This document shows, piece by piece, positions 17,199 through 26,898 of a stretch of DNA of 64,000 bases. Position numbers and translations under genes: made by a program. Source of the DNA: Clostridium transplantifaecale (GTDB taxonomy: Bacteria; Bacillota; Clostridia; Lachnospirales; Lachnospiraceae); assembly GCF_900626075.1 (NCBI RefSeq), contig NZ_UYZY01000002.1, positions 1,178,001 to 1,242,000 on the forward strand. Reading direction: 5' to 3'. The notes beneath the pieces are model-generated. The model did not search any database. It was not told where the DNA came from and saw only the letters and a program-made list of their open reading frames with translations. Within the stretch, counting starts at the first letter, position 1; each line of letters starts with the position of its first letter.

Positions 17199-17239
17199 AA
17201 GAGCTGCCTTCGCGAGGTAATTCGCGAGGCAGCTCTTTT
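17199..17239 (+). terminator. Intrinsic terminator after the pilus regulator
   Basis: AAGAGCTGCCTTCGCGA (17199-17215) pairs with TTCGCGAGGCAGCTCTT (17221-17237), with one bulged base, followed by TTG. The loop GCGAGGTAATTCGCGAG is reminiscent of the apical motif of the long-hairpin repeats but is shorter. Confidence 0.85.
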
Positions 17240-17331
17240 GTTATGATACAGACAGAACATTAAATAGCATACAATCCGGTACCGGAAAACTTGAGACAAA
17301 TATTAAGAGAGTATAGGGAAGTGAGAACTGA

Positions 17332-17835
17332 TTGAGTGAGAATAAAATCAATTTATCGGCGGCCAATCTTATGAGTGTCTGTGTGGACGGCCGGAGGAAT
17401 TCAGATATAAGTGGAAGATTATACCACAGAGGAGGACCGGAACCGGTTCTGTTTGAAAACACCGGTCAGGCGCTGATTGAGATGGAAAAGTGGTGTGATC
17501 GGGTGGGATATCCTCAGCCAGAGGTGGTTGTGAGGAAGTTTAAGACAAAGGCATCCGTTCCGGATGGCGGAACAGCCCAAAAGCGTGACAAAAATCCGGA
17601 GCAGCTCAGCATCAGAAAGATAGAGGAGGCAGTGTCTGTGGCGAGTGAAGACTTATTGAATGAAGAAGGAAATAAAGGAACTTTTGTGGTTCATATCAAA
17701 TATAGACAGAACGCCACCTGGCAGGGGCAGGTAATGTGGGCGGAAAAGAAACAGACATGCAGCTTTAGAAGTGCATTGGAACTCCTGAAGCTGATTGACA
17801 GCGCCCTGGATGAAGAAAAAAAACAGGGTGGATGA
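17332..17835 (+). CDS. Unknown 167-residue protein of the pilus operon
   Basis: This soluble acidic protein of up to 167 residues has no signal peptide. I do not recognise a named family. The C-terminal half (GTFVVHIKYRQNATWQGQVM, then WAEKKQTCSFRSALELLKLI) looks like a small alpha/beta domain. The TTG at 17332 is the longest start and its ribosome site (AGGGAAGTGAG) is mediocre; an ATG at 17371 is an alternative. The stop overlaps the start of the giant adhesin gene by four bases (ATGA), implying coupled translation. A regulatory or assembly role is guesswork. Confidence 0.65.
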   Translation: MSENKINLSAANLMSVCVDGRRNSDISGRLYHRGGPEPVLFENTGQALIEMEKWCDRVGYPQPEVVVRKFKTKASVPDGGTAQKRDKNPEQLSIRKIEEAVSVASEDLLNEEGNKGTFVVHIKYRQNATWQGQVMWAEKKQTCSFRSALELLKLIDSALDEEKKQGG

Positions 17836-20800
17836 GGATAGATACATTAATTGGAAAGGAAATGGCGGGGATGTGGGGAATTAAAAAAGACGGGAAATTT
17901 AGAAGAATGATGGCAGCCTGTCTTGGAATCTGCATGGTAATGCAGATAATCATAGGCGGTTTGCTGCCGATAGGAACTTACGCGGGAGACGGCAGGCCGG
18001 AAGAAGTGAATATCAGCATAACGGAAAAGCAGATAAGAAAGGCACTCGCCAATAAGGAATCGGTAGAAGAGTGGGATGATATCAATCTGAAAATTCCGTA
18101 CCAGTTGGAGGAAAAGCAGGAAGCAGCCAAAGAACTGCTGGAAAGTACGCTTCTGCGCATGACGGTTGTGACCAAGAAGGCATCTTCCGATTATTCCTAT
18201 ATAGTGGCGGCGATGTCGGACGACCCGGAGAACCCGGAGGCGCCTGTCAATGAAATAGTGCTGGTTGGCCTGAATGGTAAACGGTCAGGAGATATTAATT
18301 TTAATCTGCAGATCGTCGATGAGAATGGTATGGTCATCCGGTCTCTCACGGCGGTCGGTTACCGCTGGGATGACGATTCTGAGGAGGACGGAGAGAGGGC
18401 TACAGAGTCGGAGGCAACAGGTTCGGAAGCCGACGAGTCTCCCAGGGCGACAGGTTCCGAGGCCGATGAATCATTTGTGGCGACGGGTTCCGAGGCTGAT
18501 GAGCAGACAGTTACCGCTTTTGCTTATACGGCGGCCAGTGGTTCCGAAGCCACAGAATCCGAGGCAGAGGAAGACGGTTCTGATAAAGGGGTTGGCGGAT
18601 TTATCGAGGTATATCGGGAAATTATGGAGGGGGATGAGCTGGAAGGCCTGCTGATATCGAAGGCAGAGCGTCCAACGGCTCTCTCGCTCGATTTCAGGAC
18701 AACAGATTCACTTCCTCCGGCTCCGTTCATCAGGACATCTGCAGGAGGGCTGGCGCTGGGAAGTGTCAGCAGCGGAACACCGGTTTATAATGGAACAGTC
18801 GGAGAAATAGTGAATTTTCAGGTCGCGGCGAGAAATAATCCGGTAAAGACAGGGGAATATAATGTATTCGATGTGGTGGCTGCATACAGTAATGCAGCTC
18901 AGAATGAGGAAGCAATTCTTGGAATTGAATTTACGGTGGATGGCGTTGATGACAATTCTAAGCTTGACCAATACCTGCTTGGGCCGGAGACCGGCTCAGG
19001 CGTTCAGGAAGTCTCGGCTTCTGATTCGGGGTGGGAGAAGATTCAGACGGCCCTCGAAGAGGCCGGAAAATATGAGTCAGGTCAGAAATGGTTTAAGATA
19101 CCTGCCGTACAGTCTGTAATCTATTATTGTCCTCAGACCAGATATGCGGCATTCAGCAAGGCGAACGGGGATACGGCCAGCATGGCGCTGCAGTTTGTTT
19201 TCAAAAGCGGGATTACACCCGATGGTGTGACGATAACCGCTAAGCCTGAGGTAGTGAATGAGGATGCGCTGATTCAGTCCTATCTGGATTCCCTGACAGA
19301 GACTCCGGGGAGTTCAAAGCCCAGCAGTGAAGAGGTAAAAGAGGGGATTAAGTGCAGTGAGCCGGCAGTCATTGAAAACACAGCGGCTTTCGCATGGAGA
19401 CCGGTGACGAAAGAGATTGTTCAAAGCACGCTTCAGGGGGCTCAGGTGAATGGGAAGAAGACGTTGGGTAATCTATGGACTGTAACGGGAGAGAATAAGA
19501 TTGAATATACGGTTACAGCCGGACCGGATCATGGCGCGGATACAACACTTGGGGTATTAAATACGGGAAAGATAGTTTTAAAAGATACGGTTACTTTCAC
19601 GGGCATGAAAATAGCAGATGATCGGGTACTGGAAACAAAGAAGGAAGGAACCACGTATCGCATTAACCTGACGAGAGGTACAGATACAAGGTATTTTATG
19701 GAATTTGGTTTTGAAGGGCCTGAATCTGCAAACTTTACGGCTGAAATGTCGGACGACAGAAAGAGTGTTACCTTTACGCTTGAGTATGAGAATCTGACGC
19801 CGGAACAGGAACTTCAGTTAAATCAGAATAAACCGCTGAATGTAAAACTTAATTTTTATAAATTATTTAAACTCGGAGTTATTCAGGCGACAGGAGACAG
19901 TGAAACACCATTGATTCAGAATGATGTGGTGCTGGACACATATGCAGTTACGTATGACCAGGCCCAGGAAGAGAGTAAGGAGAGTCTTCATCACCACAGT
20001 GCGGCTGAAGCCAAGGTAAGCGCAACACCGTCCTATCCGATCACCAAGACGGCTTTTGTGGATGAGGCATGCACCAAAAAGGCAGAAGGGGAACTGGCGG
20101 TCTTTAATCCGGAGGGTATCGTATACTATCAGATTAAGGTGAAAAATCAGGGATATACTGCCAAAGAATTTAAAATAACGGATTATCTGCCTGATGGAAT
20201 CGTATTTGACTCTGTTGAGGTTGTGAAAGCAGCTATTGGCACAACCGAAATAGAGATAGACCAATTAACAGCCCATAAGAAGAATGAACAGCTTTACTCG
20301 TGGGGAAAGTTTACAATCCCCGCCAATCAGGAGGCCACATTAACGCTGAAGGCCACGATTAAAACAAGTGATGCATTTGAAGGGAAGGATGCCAGCAGTA
20401 CGAAACTGGAAAACCGTGCGGAGTGGTCCTACGCGGAAGAGGGCGCAGAGTCCCTTGGAACGGCTTCAGCTACCGTTTATGTTGCCGCAGGAGAACTGAC
20501 AAATGCAGAATTAGGACTGACAAAGATTTCTTCTGCAAAACAGGAAGAGGGGGACGATTCGCCGAAATTAAGCCTGGGTTCTACAGTGGACTATACATTA
20601 ACAGCCCATTTGACAGACAAGGCAGAGTATTCCCGTCCTGTGACGATTACGGATAAATGGCCGAAGGAAAGTGTGAAATTCACGCAAGTTAAGAAGCTGG
20701 CGCCTGGGGGAACGGTTATATTGAAGTCCGGTTCGACAGAGGCAACCTATACTAATACAACCGGTGCGGCACAAACGGTGAATGCCGGCTCATTCAGAAC

Positions 20801-23800
20801 GGCAGAGGGAAAGACGTTTACAGATGCACAAATTTCCGCTATCGATACGATTCAGGTAATTGTCTATTTAGATAAGCCTTCGGGGAGTGCCAAAACAGGT
20901 CCCAAAGTGGCTACCGTACTGTCTGGAACAATTATCAAAGAAGGAGCTGTTACAAACAGCGCATCGGGCGGCGAGGGAGAAGGTTTGAATCCGTCTGCCA
21001 CATTTTATGCGGTAAACATGGGAATAGAGAAAAAAGCTTACCGTATTGCCAGGGCGTATGCCTCCAATATCACGGAGACAACGGTGATGCAGCAGGGAAA
21101 TGCAGGCTCGTCTACATTTGCCGCAGATGATGTGGTATGCTTTGAAATTAAAGTTGACAATAAAAATAAGGCGGGTGCAGACAGTCTGGCAATTGCCCCC
21201 GAGATTAGCGACGATGTAAGCAGCCTGTTCAAAGATTCCTCCGGGAAAGACATTGCTCCGGTTTTTGCAGAAGCTGAGCTGGGAGGGAAAAAAGGAAGTA
21301 TTTTCTATAAAATGTCCAATTCACAGCAATGGCTTTCATTAGATACGCCTGCAAATGGGAATTTTAAACTTGACTTAAGCAATTTGAACGGTCAAAAAGT
21401 TGAGATACCCAATGGACAGACATGTACGTTGCGTATCTATATGAAGGTGCCGGCAGCAGCAGTAAAACGGGGAACAACTACAAAATTTACGAATAAAGCC
21501 ACGGCAGTTCTTACATTGGATAAACAGAAATTTACTATATCCTCGACCGTGGATATTAACACCCTGGAATATGCCGAGCAGAAGGTTTCGATTTCAAAAG
21601 AAGTCTATGCAGTGGGAAAGGAATTAACCAGACCTGCAGGTTTTAACAGTGATGAATCAGCTAAAGTTTATCTGGAAAATGCAGTTTGGTTTAACAGCAA
21701 AATTCCGAACAGCGGGTATAAAGGATATGATTCCGAGACGGAGTATCCTGCTGTAAATAAGGGAGACTATGTATTATATAAAATTGCCATACAAAATAAT
21801 AATGACAAAGAACCACTCAATATTTATGAAATAGAGGACGTTCTCCCTTCAGGAATGGAATTTACACATTTCATAGAGTTTGCCGGCGGAGCAGGGCAGG
21901 GCGGAAAAATAAAAGCTGCCTCCGATAACAGGCTGCAGCTCAGTTATACGCATTGGGTTTTTCCGTTTAAGGATGAGAAGAGAACAGATGACAGATGGCT
22001 GCAATATTTAGACGGGACCGGCTCTAATGATGAAAGACTGACAATAAACTTTCAGAGAAAAACGGAAACAGTACCAGACGGCAAGATGCTTGTGGAAGAT
22101 AATATTTTAAGGGCCAGGGTATACAGGGTTTCCGATAAAACAAAGGCGCCGGCCATAAGGCCGGGAGGAACCATAGTATACGGGATTCTTGCCAGAGTTA
22201 CGAGAGATATAGAGACTACTGAGCTCCTGACAAACACGACGGGTGTAGTTGTCGATCAGTCTGCTGACATTGTAAACGGCGATAAAGTGGAGACAACGGA
22301 GCAGGGATGGGGGGATGTAGCCGGTACGACCGTTGGCGGTTATGCTTACCCGGCTGAATCATTTAAAATTGTATCGGCATCCGCAAGTGTAAAGGGCTCT
22401 GATTTTACTCCGGGCATCTCTAAAGTGTGTATCGGCTATCGGGACTTGGGAGCCGCTGTTGATACCGATTGGCCGGCTCTTGCACCGAATACCACGCCTA
22501 CCGACTGGCTTCGTTGGAAGATAACACTGCATAACGGAACCAACGGGACGCCGACAGCGGGCCCCATCGAGAACTATGAGGTAATAGACGAGTTTCCGCA
22601 GGGAATGGCCTACAACGGGGACGACCCGGCTGTATTTCTGCTGGACGGAGGTAAAAAGCTGGAACTTCCAAAACCGGACACCTCAAAAGAGGGCCGGGCC
22701 GCCTGGAGTATCACAAAGGATAACGAAACGGGGAATTACACCGTAACAGGCGCAGAGGGAGAAACAGTAGAAACAGTTGAAGACCTGTCCATACCGGTGG
22801 GAGGAACGCTTGCTATCCGGGTCGGGACAAAACCGGCATCGGCAGACGGCACACTTCGTTACGGCTCCTATGTGAATCAGGCATATTTAATTCCTGATAC
22901 TGAAATTTATTCTTACAAAAGCGCCTGCATTGGAACGGTTGTTCAGGAACCGGAGAAGGCCATCAATGCCGCAGCGCCGATCGAGCTTTACGGAGGAGCC
23001 CAGACAGAATCCTGGAAGACCATTACTTCCTCTTATGACGGGAAAACAGAGCTGGGAGACGGAAGGGACGATAACAATAATACGGTCCGCTCGGCGGCAG
23101 GCGGTGAAGTTACCTATACGCTGTACGTGAAGAATATGACGGGCGACGGTGCAATGGAGAGTCTGGTTGTAGTCGACCATCTTCCGGAGACAGGAGACCG
23201 GGGCCTGGTAAATAATGCGGCGCGCCAGTCCGATTTTGCGGTTACTTTTGCAGACGAAACCGTGACTGCCAGGATTCAGAAGGCAGAAGGGGACGGTTGG
23301 GAAACAATTCCTAAGGAAAGCTATCATGTTAGCTTTAACAATTGGGATAAGGTGGCCGGAAGCGGTGAATCCGCGCTTGCACAGACCGGATGGGATGAAA
23401 GCAAGGTAAAGGCTTGGAACGGCAATTATCGTGAAGCAGATACGCTGGGAGTTGTATTTGAAAGTCAGTGGCTGAAAGAGAACCTCAAGAATGATGATAT
23501 CATTTCCGTGTCATTTAAAGGAAAGCTGCCGGCTGGGTATGAGGGCGGAAAGACGGGAACGCCGATTGCCTGGAACTCATTTGGTTATGCGTACAAGGCC
23601 AGAGGCCTGAACCTTCTCGTGGAGCCTGCCAAGGTAGGCGTCAGAATCCCGATGTCACAGCTGGTGATCGGCAAGGAAGTAGATAGTCCCGTTGAGGGAG
23701 ACCGTGAGAAGGAGTTTCGCTTCGGACTGGAATATCTGGATGGCAAGACATGGCGGCCGATGAGTGACGCGGCTTACACTCTTATATCCGGTGGAACCAC

Positions 23801-24227
23801 AGAAGAAAATAAGGTAACAGGCAGCTCCGGGCCGGATGAGGGAGTGTTTTTCTTGAAAGATGATCAGAAAGCCAGATTCTATGTCCCAGCGGGAAGAAAG
23901 TACCGTGTAACCGAGTTGGATGCGGAGGGATTTGTTGTAAAGACCAAAGAATTCAGTACATCTGATAATGTGCAGTTTAACGCCGGGGCAGCTTTTAACA
24001 GTGAAGCAAAACCGCAGGTGGAAATGAAAGACAAGACAGAGGACGGTTTAGTTTATCAGACGGCCTTCAAGAATACAAAAGCCAGTCTTGTTCTGCCGGA
24101 AACAGGAGGAATGGGGACGGGAACAACGCGTTCCGTAGGCGCGGTGATGATGCTGCTTGCAGCGGCGCTGTTTTTCCTGTATGAAATGGCAGAGCGGGAG
24201 AGAAAAGAAAGAAAAAAGGAGAGATAG
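17832..24227 (+). CDS. Giant LPETG-anchored surface adhesin with isopeptide-type repeats
   Basis: This 2131-residue secreted wall protein has a signal peptide near residues 25-52 (MMAACLGICMVMQIIIGGLL), a GSEA/TESEA-rich segment (about 189-245), and a series of immunoglobulin-like domains of the DUF11/pilin-repeat kind. Domain openings of the form ...ITKTAF/LTKIS/IEKKA/ISKEV... with YYQIKVKN or VTYTLYVKN strands lie near 734, 892, 1062, 1248, 1524 and 1706. A last pilin-type domain (about 1940-2035, VIGKEVDSPVEGDREKEFRF) precedes LPETG at 2088, a hydrophobic helix and a Lys/Arg tail. The first ATG overlaps the previous stop; ATGs at 17862 and 17871 are alternatives. It is probably the tip adhesin, polymerised by the downstream sortase. 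Confidence 0.85.
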   Translation: MRIDTLIGKEMAGMWGIKKDGKFRRMMAACLGICMVMQIIIGGLLPIGTYAGDGRPEEVNISITEKQIRKALANKESVEEWDDINLKIPYQLEEKQEAAKELLESTLLRMTVVTKKASSDYSYIVAAMSDDPENPEAPVNEIVLVGLNGKRSGDINFNLQIVDENGMVIRSLTAVGYRWDDDSEEDGERATESEATGSEADESPRATGSEADESFVATGSEADEQTVTAFAYTAASGSEATESEAEEDGSDKGVGGFIEVYREIMEGDELEGLLISKAERPTALSLDFRTTDSLPPAPFIRTSAGGLALGSVSSGTPVYNGTVGEIVNFQVAARNNPVKTGEYNVFDVVAAYSNAAQNEEAILGIEFTVDGVDDNSKLDQYLLGPETGSGVQEVSASDSGWEKIQTALEEAGKYESGQKWFKIPAVQSVIYYCPQTRYAAFSKANGDTASMALQFVFKSGITPDGVTITAKPEVVNEDALIQSYLDSLTETPGSSKPSSEEVKEGIKCSEPAVIENTAAFAWRPVTKEIVQSTLQGAQVNGKKTLGNLWTVTGENKIEYTVTAGPDHGADTTLGVLNTGKIVLKDTVTFTGMKIADDRVLETKKEGTTYRINLTRGTDTRYFMEFGFEGPESANFTAEMSDDRKSVTFTLEYENLTPEQELQLNQNKPLNVKLNFYKLFKLGVIQATGDSETPLIQNDVVLDTYAVTYDQAQEESKESLHHHSAAEAKVSATPSYPITKTAFVDEACTKKAEGELAVFNPEGIVYYQIKVKNQGYTAKEFKITDYLPDGIVFDSVEVVKAAIGTTEIEIDQLTAHKKNEQLYSWGKFTIPANQEATLTLKATIKTSDAFEGKDASSTKLENRAEWSYAEEGAESLGTASATVYVAAGELTNAELGLTKISSAKQEEGDDSPKLSLGSTVDYTLTAHLTDKAEYSRPVTITDKWPKESVKFTQVKKLAPGGTVILKSGSTEATYTNTTGAAQTVNAGSFRTAEGKTFTDAQISAIDTIQVIVYLDKPSGSAKTGPKVATVLSGTIIKEGAVTNSASGGEGEGLNPSATFYAVNMGIEKKAYRIARAYASNITETTVMQQGNAGSSTFAADDVVCFEIKVDNKNKAGADSLAIAPEISDDVSSLFKDSSGKDIAPVFAEAELGGKKGSIFYKMSNSQQWLSLDTPANGNFKLDLSNLNGQKVEIPNGQTCTLRIYMKVPAAAVKRGTTTKFTNKATAVLTLDKQKFTISSTVDINTLEYAEQKVSISKEVYAVGKELTRPAGFNSDESAKVYLENAVWFNSKIPNSGYKGYDSETEYPAVNKGDYVLYKIAIQNNNDKEPLNIYEIEDVLPSGMEFTHFIEFAGGAGQGGKIKAASDNRLQLSYTHWVFPFKDEKRTDDRWLQYLDGTGSNDERLTINFQRKTETVPDGKMLVEDNILRARVYRVSDKTKAPAIRPGGTIVYGILARVTRDIETTELLTNTTGVVVDQSADIVNGDKVETTEQGWGDVAGTTVGGYAYPAESFKIVSASASVKGSDFTPGISKVCIGYRDLGAAVDTDWPALAPNTTPTDWLRWKITLHNGTNGTPTAGPIENYEVIDEFPQGMAYNGDDPAVFLLDGGKKLELPKPDTSKEGRAAWSITKDNETGNYTVTGAEGETVETVEDLSIPVGGTLAIRVGTKPASADGTLRYGSYVNQAYLIPDTEIYSYKSACIGTVVQEPEKAINAAAPIELYGGAQTESWKTITSSYDGKTELGDGRDDNNNTVRSAAGGEVTYTLYVKNMTGDGAMESLVVVDHLPETGDRGLVNNAARQSDFAVTFADETVTARIQKAEGDGWETIPKESYHVSFNNWDKVAGSGESALAQTGWDESKVKAWNGNYREADTLGVVFESQWLKENLKNDDIISVSFKGKLPAGYEGGKTGTPIAWNSFGYAYKARGLNLLVEPAKVGVRIPMSQLVIGKEVDSPVEGDREKEFRFGLEYLDGKTWRPMSDAAYTLISGGTTEENKVTGSSGPDEGVFFLKDDQKARFYVPAGRKYRVTELDAEGFVVKTKEFSTSDNVQFNAGAAFNSEAKPQVEMKDKTEDGLVYQTAFKNTKASLVLPETGGMGTGTTRSVGAVMMLLAAALFFLYEMAERERKERKKER
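18414..18512 (+). repeat. Three tandem 33-bp repeats in the giant adhesin gene
   Basis: Units at 18414-18446, 18447-18479 and 18480-18512 encode ATGSEADESPR, ATGSEADESFV and ATGSEADEQTV. A degenerate unit (SGSEATESEAEE) follows. The unit is a multiple of three, so copy-number changes would alter length but not frame. The acidic Ser/Thr-rich stretch probably forms a flexible spacer. Confidence 0.85.
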
Positions 24228-24228
24228 T

Positions 24229-25872
24229 ATGAAAAGCAGAAGAAAAATAAAAGGTCTAGTTGCAGTGCTTTTGACGGCGGCAATGGTCATGTCTGCCGGG
24301 ATAACATCCATGGCGGAACCAGCCGCCGGGACAACGGGGGACTCCGGGAAAATAACCCAAAGCGCTCTTACTATTCAGGGAACAGAGGCCGCTCCTAAAA
24401 CAGGCGCCGTGTTTACCATTTATCCGGTGGTGACTTTTGACGCAGAAAAGGCCGCTGGGGAAAGCACCTATGTATATACCAATATGAAGGTAGCAGAAGA
24501 GTTTAAGAAAACGGTGGAAGAGGTAGGCGGGTTAGAGAAAATTGCAGAGTATGCAACAGCCGACAATGTACCAAGTGCACCGATCTCCAAATTTGCGGCT
24601 AAGCTGGCTGCTGTAAGTGTAAAAACGTCTGGAACTGCCTATACAATCGGTCAAACGGGAGAAATTACCCTTCCGTCAGGCTGGTATCTGGTGGAAGAGA
24701 CAACACCGGCGAATGGAGATGCCAGCCTGAAGTCAGCCCCTATTTTGGTAGCGGTTCCGGGAACAGATGGAAAGGGCCGGATTGTGACCGTTAAGAGCAG
24801 TAAACCGGATATATCAAAAGAGATTACAGGGGAGGGGATCTTCTCACCTTCTGCTGATGATAAAAAAGTAGGCGACACTGTAAAATATGAAGTAAAGGCA
24901 GACATCCCGCTTTACAGTGCGGAATATGAAGTTACAGGACAGGATTATGTTTACGGAATTACCGATACGCTCAGTGAGGGGCTGACCTATAAAGAGGATA
25001 TGGTTCTTGTGCTGGAGGTAGATGGTGATCAGAAAGAAACACTGTATGACAAGGAACAGAACATTAACGTTTTTGGGGCGGAGGTAGTAACGGCAGAAAA
25101 AGAAAATGCAGGCACTGTCATTAAGGTCACACTTGACAGTCTTATGAGGACTGAGGTGAATAGCAAACCACTCTATCAGTATGCGGAAGGCGGGTCAGCC
25201 AGGATAGTTGCCAGATATTCAGCAGAATTAAATGAAAATGCGGTAAAAGGAAATGCCGGAAATGAGAACGATGTTGTTTTGAAATACGATGCCGATCATG
25301 AAACGGAGCATAAAAAAGCGAAAGTTTACACAACAAGCTTGAAGGTGATTAAAACGGAATCGTCTTCGGATGGCACAGCAACTGAGAAAAAACTGGAAGG
25401 CGCGACGTTCAAACTTCAGAAGGAAGCATCTGCAGGTGTTTGGGAGGACTTAAAAGATAATAATGACAGCGTGATCGAGTTATCAACAGATGAAAATGGA
25501 GAGCTGACTTTTGAAGGCCTCGAAGCCGGCACATACAAACTGATTGAGACAAAAGCGCCGGATGGATATTCACTCGATCAGACGGAGCGTGAGTTTACCC
25601 TTAAATTTGACGGCGGGTCGGGAACAGAAACTCCTGTCTGGACGGGGAACGGCAGTGTGGACAGTAATAATAGGCCGATTATCACACTGAAAGAGGATGA
25701 AAATACAGGAGGCATCTTTGAGACTACAATCACCAACGTCAAGGGCTTTGTTCTTCCCGGCACCGGTGGTTCCGGTACGACGATATTTAAGATAGTCGGC
25801 GGCGTAATGATCCTGCTTGCCTGCGCTATGCTTTTGGTATATTATAAGAAAAAGGGAAAAGAAGTAAAATAG
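24229..25872 (+). CDS. Backbone (major) pilin with LPGTG sorting signal
   Basis: This 547-residue pilin starts at an ATG after AAAAAAGGAGAG. A signal peptide (about 1-28) is followed by a first pilin domain with ATYP-like GAVFTIYPVVTFD, a middle domain with ITKEITG-type strands (PDISKEITGEGIFSP), and a C-terminal CnaB domain (about 365-455). The CnaB domain carries the E-box YKLIETKAPDGYSL, whose Glu promotes Lys-Asn isopeptide bonds in this family. LPGTG near 508, a hydrophobic helix and a KKKGKEVK tail end the protein. It matches SpaA/FimA-type shaft pilins assembled by class C sortase, which is encoded next. Confidence 0.9.
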   Translation: MKSRRKIKGLVAVLLTAAMVMSAGITSMAEPAAGTTGDSGKITQSALTIQGTEAAPKTGAVFTIYPVVTFDAEKAAGESTYVYTNMKVAEEFKKTVEEVGGLEKIAEYATADNVPSAPISKFAAKLAAVSVKTSGTAYTIGQTGEITLPSGWYLVEETTPANGDASLKSAPILVAVPGTDGKGRIVTVKSSKPDISKEITGEGIFSPSADDKKVGDTVKYEVKADIPLYSAEYEVTGQDYVYGITDTLSEGLTYKEDMVLVLEVDGDQKETLYDKEQNINVFGAEVVTAEKENAGTVIKVTLDSLMRTEVNSKPLYQYAEGGSARIVARYSAELNENAVKGNAGNENDVVLKYDADHETEHKKAKVYTTSLKVIKTESSSDGTATEKKLEGATFKLQKEASAGVWEDLKDNNDSVIELSTDENGELTFEGLEAGTYKLIETKAPDGYSLDQTEREFTLKFDGGSGTETPVWTGNGSVDSNNRPIITLKEDENTGGIFETTITNVKGFVLPGTGGSGTTIFKIVGGVMILLACAMLLVYYKKKGKEVK

Positions 25873-25893
25873 ACGGTTTTACCGCGCTTATGC

Positions 25894-25976
25894 GGCTTTG
25901 TGCCTCTGCCTTTCACAGTATGGACAGGCAGGCACAGAGCCCGGCTGTACCTCCGGAGCGCCGGGGGCAGAGCCGG
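25894..25976 (+). terminator. Tandem hairpins between major pilin and sortase genes
   Basis: GGCTTTGTGCCTCTGCCT (25894-25911) pairs imperfectly with AGGCAGGCACAGAGCC (25925-25940). A second stem has CCGGCT (25941-25946) with AGCCGG (25971-25976). There is no T-run. Such an element could stabilise the pilin mRNA or reduce read-through to the sortase and minor pilin genes. Confidence 0.5.
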
Positions 25977-26021
25977 ACTCTGTGAATTAATAGTAAGTAT
26001 TCGGATGTAAGGAGAAAGAGA

Positions 26022-26897
26022 GTGAAGAAGAACCTACCGCTTATACTAATCGGGCTCATATTGACAGCAGGAATCGGAATATTTCTTTATCCGACTGCGA
26101 GCGATATCCTGAGCCGTATTACGTCTACAACAGTAATTAAAGAATACCAGGGACAAGTGGAAAAGACGGATGAGAAAGAGATGGAGGAGATGCTGGCGGC
26201 CGCGGAGGAATATAATGAGAAACTGCCTGATAAGCTGACTATGGATCCCTTTGGAACAGAAAGCGACGATCCGTCCGGGAACGACGCTGAGTATAACCGT
26301 CTTCTAACTATCAACGGTGTGATGGGGTATATAGATATTCCCAGGATAGATGTATATCTTCCTGTTTACCATGGCACCTCGGAGGAGGTGCTTCAGAAAG
26401 GGGCCGGACATCTCTACGGTTCGGCGCTTCCGGTCGGCGGCGAAGGGAAACACAGTGTTGTTTCGGCCCACAGAGGTCTTCCGTCCGCCAAACTTTTTAC
26501 CGATCTGGATCAGCTTGAAGTGGGAGATGTATTCTATTTCCACGTGTTAAACCGGATTTTGGCCTATCAAATAGATAAAATTAATGTAGTAGAGCCGGAT
26601 GAGCTGGATGATTTGGATCCCCAGGAGGGTAATGATTTTATGACGCTTTTTACATGTACGCCTTACGGAATCAATTCGCACAGAATGCTGTTGAGAGGTG
26701 TGAGGATTCCCTATGAGCCGACAAATATATCCGACATGCCGATGATTGCTGCTGCGCCGCCGAAAGAGAACGCAGCGCTTCCAAAGTGGGCTGTCTTCTA
26801 TATGGCATCGGCCGCAGCAGTAGTTGCGGCAGTGATTTTTACCGCACTGATTATAAGGAAGAACAGGAAGAAAAGTAAAGAAAAGAGGGAGGAATAG
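26022..26897 (+). CDS. Class C (pilin-polymerising) sortase
   Basis: This 291-residue membrane-anchored transpeptidase has an N-terminal helix (about 5-25) and a second C-terminal helix (about 255-282), the two-anchor layout of class C sortases. The catalytic set is visible: His150 in SAHRGL, Cys212 in TLFTCTPYG and Arg221 in SHRMLLRG. MDPFG near 74-78 matches the DP(W/F) lid that covers the active site in pilus sortases. The start is a GTG at 26022 after TAAGGAGAAAG. It is expected to join pilin subunits through their LPxTG signals. Confidence 0.93.
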   Translation: MKKNLPLILIGLILTAGIGIFLYPTASDILSRITSTTVIKEYQGQVEKTDEKEMEEMLAAAEEYNEKLPDKLTMDPFGTESDDPSGNDAEYNRLLTINGVMGYIDIPRIDVYLPVYHGTSEEVLQKGAGHLYGSALPVGGEGKHSVVSAHRGLPSAKLFTDLDQLEVGDVFYFHVLNRILAYQIDKINVVEPDELDDLDPQEGNDFMTLFTCTPYGINSHRMLLRGVRIPYEPTNISDMPMIAAAPPKENAALPKWAVFYMASAAAVVAAVIFTALIIRKNRKKSKEKREE

Positions 26898-26898
26898 T

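Noticed and set aside
23181..23195. Internal LPETG in the giant adhesin (about residue 1784)
   Set aside because: It is not followed by a hydrophobic helix or positive tail and sits inside an Ig-like module; the real signal is at residue 2088.
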